Below, piece by piece: positions 14,146 through 16,949 of a DNA stretch of 16,949 nucleotides. The position numbers were made by a program, and so were the translations under genes. The stretch's first letter is position 1; each line of letters begins with the position of its first letter. This DNA comes from Massilia sp. UBA2709. GTDB taxonomy: Bacteria; Pseudomonadota; Gammaproteobacteria; Burkholderiales; Burkholderiaceae_D. The stretch covers positions 1 to 16,949 of the forward strand of contig DEKZ01000327.1 in assembly GCA_002354135.1 (NCBI GenBank). Reading direction: 5' to 3'. Under the pieces are notes generated by a model. That model had not been told where the DNA came from. It worked only from the letters and a program-made list of their open reading frames with translations, and searched no databases.

Positions 14146-15648
14146 ATGACAAACAAGGACCTCTCGCCGTCGCGGCGCAACCTGCTCAAGGGCATGGCCA
14201 GTGCGTCGGCGCTGCCTTTCGTCGGCGCCTTTGCCGCAATGCAGACCCAACAGGCACGCGCCGCCAACGGCGCCACGACCCTGATTCCCAGCCCCTATGG
14301 CCCGATCACCCCGGCAAAGGACATGACGACCGGCCTGCCGCTGCTGCAACTGCCGCCGGGTTTTACCTATAAAAGCTTCGGCTGGCGCGGCGACCTCATG
14401 ACCGACGGCAAGGCCTGCCCGGGCGGCCACGACGGCATGGGCGTGGTGGTGTCGCGCAAGGTCGGCCGCAGCAGTGAACTGGTGCTGGTGCGTAACCACG
14501 AGATCGGCTCTACCGCCCCGGGCAACTTCCTGAACGCCAGCGGTGTCTACGACAGCGGCGCCAGCAGCGCCGGCTCGGGCAACCGCTTCGGCGGCGGCAC
14601 CACCAACCTGATCTTCCGCGACGGCAACTGGGTCAGCATGACCCCGAGCCTGGGCGGCACCCAGACCAACTGCGCCGGCGGCATCACGCCCTGGGGCACC
14701 TGGCTCAGCTGCGAGGAAGTCGGCTCGGACGCCGTCAGCCCGGCCGGCAAGAAGCACGGCTATGTCTTCGAGGTGCATGCCGATCCGAAGCTGACCACCG
14801 GCCTGCCCATCGTCGGCATGGGCCGCTTCGCGCACGAGGCTGCCGCCGTCGATCCGGTCACCGGCATGGTCTACCAGACCGAGGATTCCTCGGGCAAATC
14901 CGGCTTCTACCGCTATGTGCCGGACGTGCGCAGCGGCGCGCCGGGTTCGCTGGCGATGGGCGGCGTGCTGCAGATGGCGAAAGTGAAGGGCAGCCCCAAC
15001 GTCAACCTGGCCACGGCGGCGGTGAACGCCACCTACGAGCTCGAATGGGTGACGATCGCCGACCCGGACCGCAACCGCGGCGACGCGCTCGGACCGACCG
15101 GCATCGCCATCGCGAACGCCGCGGGCCCCTTCGTCCAGGGCTGGGTGCAGGGCGCGCTGCGCATGAACCGCGGCGAAGGCATCTGGTATGCGCAGGGCAA
15201 GATGTACGTGATGGATACCTCGGGCGGCGCCGTCTCGCGCGGCGCGATCTGGGAGCTCGACCTGGCCAGCCAGGTCCTGAAATGCATCTATTCGAGCCCG
15301 AGCCCGCTGGTCGGCAACATGGGCGACAACCTGACGGTCAGCCCGCGCAATGCGATCCTGGTCTGCGAGGACGCCTCGACCGCCGCCACCGATCCTTTCG
15401 GTTTCGGCCAGCGCCTGATGGGCATCACCGGCGACGGCGACGCCTACATTTTCGCCAAGAACAACGTGGTGCTCAGCGCGGCCCAACTGCAGGGCGCGGA
15501 CAAACTGGCCACGCTCGCGGGCGACCACCGCGGCAACGAGTTCGCCGGCGCCTGCTTCGATCCGACCGGCCGCTACCTGTTCGTGAACATCCAGACGCCG
15601 GGCATCACCTTCGCGATTTCCGGTCCGTGGGCCAAGGGTCCGCTGTAA
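14146..15648 (+). CDS. phoX: PhoX-family alkaline phosphatase, Tat-exported (DUF839)
   Basis: A 500-residue periplasmic or secreted phosphatase releasing phosphate from organic phosphoesters, with an iron-calcium cofactor in the characterised family. It carries a Tat signal with SRRNLLKG at residues 9-16 and a cleavage region near QQARA. Family blocks are visible in order: VRNHE (Glu119), PWGTWLSCEE (Cys189, Glu190, Glu191; the cysteine probably corresponds to the iron ligand of characterised PhoX), GRFAHEA (Glu231), YQTEDS (Glu246), LTVSPRNAILVCEDAS (Cys407, Glu408), and GNEFAGACFDPTGRYLFVN (Glu465). The start at 14146 is chosen because GGAG lies 10 nt upstream and the Tat motif follows. The in-frame ATG at 14137 is too close to GGAG. 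The Pho box upstream implies induction by phosphate starvation through PhoB. Confidence 0.92.
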   Translation: MTNKDLSPSRRNLLKGMASASALPFVGAFAAMQTQQARAANGATTLIPSPYGPITPAKDMTTGLPLLQLPPGFTYKSFGWRGDLMTDGKACPGGHDGMGVVVSRKVGRSSELVLVRNHEIGSTAPGNFLNASGVYDSGASSAGSGNRFGGGTTNLIFRDGNWVSMTPSLGGTQTNCAGGITPWGTWLSCEEVGSDAVSPAGKKHGYVFEVHADPKLTTGLPIVGMGRFAHEAAAVDPVTGMVYQTEDSSGKSGFYRYVPDVRSGAPGSLAMGGVLQMAKVKGSPNVNLATAAVNATYELEWVTIADPDRNRGDALGPTGIAIANAAGPFVQGWVQGALRMNRGEGIWYAQGKMYVMDTSGGAVSRGAIWELDLASQVLKCIYSSPSPLVGNMGDNLTVSPRNAILVCEDASTAATDPFGFGQRLMGITGDGDAYIFAKNNVVLSAAQLQGADKLATLAGDHRGNEFAGACFDPTGRYLFVNIQTPGITFAISGPWAKGPL

Positions 15649-15675
15649 CGACTACAAACCATCTAGGGGAGCAAC

Positions 15676-16242
15676 ATGACCATCACCAAATCCATTCTTG
15701 CCTTCGCCGCCGCGATGACGCTGGCCGCATCGAGCCAGGCCGCCATGCTCGTGACTTCGACCGGCAGCACCGTCACCGACTACAGCGGCGCCGGCAGCAT
15801 CTCCTTCGACCTCGACCTGGAGACGCTGGGCACCAGCCAGCTCAGCTTCGTGATCGAGGAAGAAGACCTGCTCGGCCCGCTGAGCCTGAACGCCATCGTG
15901 CGCAACCTGAGCGGCGCCGCGCTGAACCAGTTCGTGTTCAAGCTGCAAGGCATCCGCTTCGCCTCCTACGGCAGCGTGACGCCGACCTTCGGCGCCCTCG
16001 GCCAGGTCAGCGAAACGCCGGACTACGCCCATGTCGGCTTCAGCAAGCCGGAATGGGCCGAGTTCCACTTCGGTAATCCGCTGCTGGTGGCGGGCGCCGG
16101 CGACTGGTGGCTCGACACCCGCGGCCTGAGCGCGGGCGACCGCTTCGCGATCGTGGCGACGGTGCCGGAGCCGTCCTCGCTGGCCTTGACGCTGCCGCTG
16201 CTGGGACTGGCGGGACTGATGGCGCGCCGCCGCCGCGATTGA
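15676..16242 (+). CDS. PEP-CTERM sorting domain protein, 188 residues
   Basis: An exported protein of unknown role. It has a signal peptide (residues 1-22, ending SSQA) and a beta-rich body without cysteines. The PEP-CTERM tail at 163-188 consists of VPEPSSLAL, a leucine-rich helix and ARRRRD. Exosortase would process it at the PEP motif. The body (residues 25-160) has no motif I recognise. It is acidic in the middle (EEEDLLG) and contains three tryptophans near GDWWLDTRG. The ATG at 15676 is preceded by AGGGGAGC. The phoX stop is only 27 nt upstream, with no terminator or promoter between. It is therefore very likely the second gene of a phosphate-regulated operon. Confidence 0.86.
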   Translation: MTITKSILAFAAAMTLAASSQAAMLVTSTGSTVTDYSGAGSISFDLDLETLGTSQLSFVIEEEDLLGPLSLNAIVRNLSGAALNQFVFKLQGIRFASYGSVTPTFGALGQVSETPDYAHVGFSKPEWAEFHFGNPLLVAGAGDWWLDTRGLSAGDRFAIVATVPEPSSLALTLPLLGLAGLMARRRRD

Positions 16243-16274
16243 GCGCAGCGCGCCGCGTCATCAACGCTTGTTTC

Positions 16275-16307
16275 CGGTAAGCATGTATGGCTTACCGTTA
16301 ATTACCG
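16275..16307. repeat. Hairpin CGGTAAGC/GCTTACCG plus third TTACCG copy
   Basis: Arms CGGTAAGC (16275-16282) and GCTTACCG (16290-16297) enclose a 7-nt loop. A further TTACCG follows at 16302-16307 after TTAA. It lies after the PEP-CTERM gene and lacks a T-tract. It could be a terminator remnant or a binding site with three TTACCG half-sites. Confidence 0.45.
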
Positions 16308-16310
16308 CAC

Positions 16311-16370
16311 GGGCACTTTGGAATTGCTGGGCTAGCCTAAACCGCTAGCTTGTCAATATCGAAAGTGCCC
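16311..16370 (+). promoter_or_regulatory. Nested hairpin ending one base before the PAS-sensor start codon
   Basis: Outer arms GGGCACTTT (16311-16319) and AAAGTGCCC (16362-16370) are perfect over 9 bp. Inside, GCTAGC (16331-16336) pairs with GCTAGC (16344-16349) over loop CTAAACC. The outer stem fills the place where a Shine-Dalgarno should be, and none is visible. Confidence 0.5.
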
Positions 16371-16371
16371 C

Positions 16372-16949
16372 ATGCTCGACACCCTCGTTTACCAGTCGAT
16401 CTTTGCCGGATCCCCGATCGGCGCCTGCATTCTCTCTCCCAGCGAGACCCCGACCATTCTCGACGGCAACGAGTCCTTCCTGCGCCACGTCGGACGGGAG
16501 CGCGCGCAGGTGGTCGGACAGGCCCTGTTCGACGTCTTCCCGGACGCGCCGGACGATGCCGGCAATCCCGGCAGCAGCGGCGTGATGGCGCTGCGCAGGT
16601 CGCTGGCCCAGGTGATCGCAAGCGGCAAGCCGCATGCACTGCCGACCCAGCGTTATCCGGTGCGCGCGCAGGGGCCGGATGGCATGGAGCAGTTCGTCGA
16701 ACGCTTCTGGAACGCCACCAATACGCCCATCTTCGACGCCGCCGGCAAGCTGCTCTGCATCTATCATGCGACGATCGAGGTGACCGAACAGAAGCGGGCG
16801 GAGGAAGCCTTGCGCCTGAGCCGGCGCGAAGCGCTGGCCGCCGCGGGCGAGGCGGAGGCGGGCAGGGTGCGCCTGGGCGCCGTGCTGCAGGCCGCGCCGG
16901 TCGGCACCGTCATGACCGATGCGAACGGCCGCGTGCTCGAATCGAATGC
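16372..16949 (+). CDS. PAS-domain sensor protein, N-terminal part (cut by window edge)
   Basis: 192 residues are visible before the window ends. Residues about 7-140 form a PAS domain of the type found in bacterial hybrid histidine kinases. The signs are GSPIGACILSP, a DGNESFLRHVGR segment, VVGQALFDVFPDAPDD, LPTQRYPV, ERFWNATNTPIFD, and the closing TIEVTEQKRAEEALR. A charged, probably coiled-coil linker follows at 140-167. A second PAS domain opens with LGAVLQAAPVGTVMTDANGRVLESN. No membrane segment precedes the PAS domain, so the sensor is probably cytoplasmic. The output domain (kinase, GGDEF or other) lies beyond the edge; a histidine kinase is the likeliest. The ATG at 16372 has no Shine-Dalgarno and is preceded by an RNA-like hairpin. 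Confidence 0.82.
   Translation, partial: MLDTLVYQSIFAGSPIGACILSPSETPTILDGNESFLRHVGRERAQVVGQALFDVFPDAPDDAGNPGSSGVMALRRSLAQVIASGKPHALPTQRYPVRAQGPDGMEQFVERFWNATNTPIFDAAGKLLCIYHATIEVTEQKRAEEALRLSRREALAAAGEAEAGRVRLGAVLQAAPVGTVMTDANGRVLESN

Noticed and set aside
14083..15528. Minus-strand frame of 481 codons opposite phoX
   Set aside because: Antisense shadow rich in Ala, His and Arg; phoX has its Tat signal, promoter and family blocks on the plus strand.
16320..16332. Sigma-54-like GG...GC upstream of the PAS sensor
   Set aside because: The GG-GC distance is 11 instead of 12 bp, which abolishes sigma-54 recognition.

Overview
The window reads as chromosomal DNA of a high-GC betaproteobacterium. 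The Oxalobacteraceae (Massilia, Duganella, Telluria or Janthinobacterium group) are the best guess. This rests on inference from gene content: murI, class I fumarase, yqhA and acs in a row, two PEP-CTERM (exosortase-sorted) proteins, and a Tat-exported PhoX phosphatase. No rRNA or other taxonomic marker is present.

Positions 1-5143 are housekeeping. On the minus strand lie the 5' part of glutamate racemase (cut by the window edge), class I fumarase, and a YqhA/UPF0114 membrane protein that is probably the first gene of a yqhA-fumarase operon. Acetyl-CoA synthetase diverges on the plus strand and ends at two hairpin terminators, the second shared with a convergent KTSC-domain gene.

Positions 5298-7852 form a small patch of mobile-element debris beside a tRNA-Ser(GGA). 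The tRNA 3' end is mirrored in a 70-bp near-perfect palindrome built around its terminator. Next comes a LexA/CI-type self-cleaving repressor. Two matching 15-bp operators lie in the divergent promoter region in front of it, and a lone phage holin follows. The next lysis gene is cut off after 16 codons. A C-terminal remnant of a Tae4-like amidase and an unrecognised 188-residue protein lie in the opposite orientation.

Positions 8023-12279 (minus strand) hold a metal or siderophore uptake group: a DUF2946 protein, a TonB-dependent outer-membrane receptor, and a PepSY-TM inner-membrane protein.

Positions 12280-16949 (plus strand) carry the cell-surface and phosphate genes. A PepA-like PEP-CTERM protein sits behind a near-consensus sigma-54 promoter with a cluster of GGACA/TGTCC half-sites upstream. 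A three-helix membrane protein follows. Then comes a phoX-PEP-CTERM pair behind a three-unit Pho box with exact 11-bp spacing. The window ends inside a PAS-domain sensor protein with nested hairpins directly before its start codon.

The most interesting points are the orphan repressor-operator-holin switch, the sigma-54 control region of the PEP-CTERM gene, and a PEP-CTERM protein apparently placed under phosphate-starvation control.
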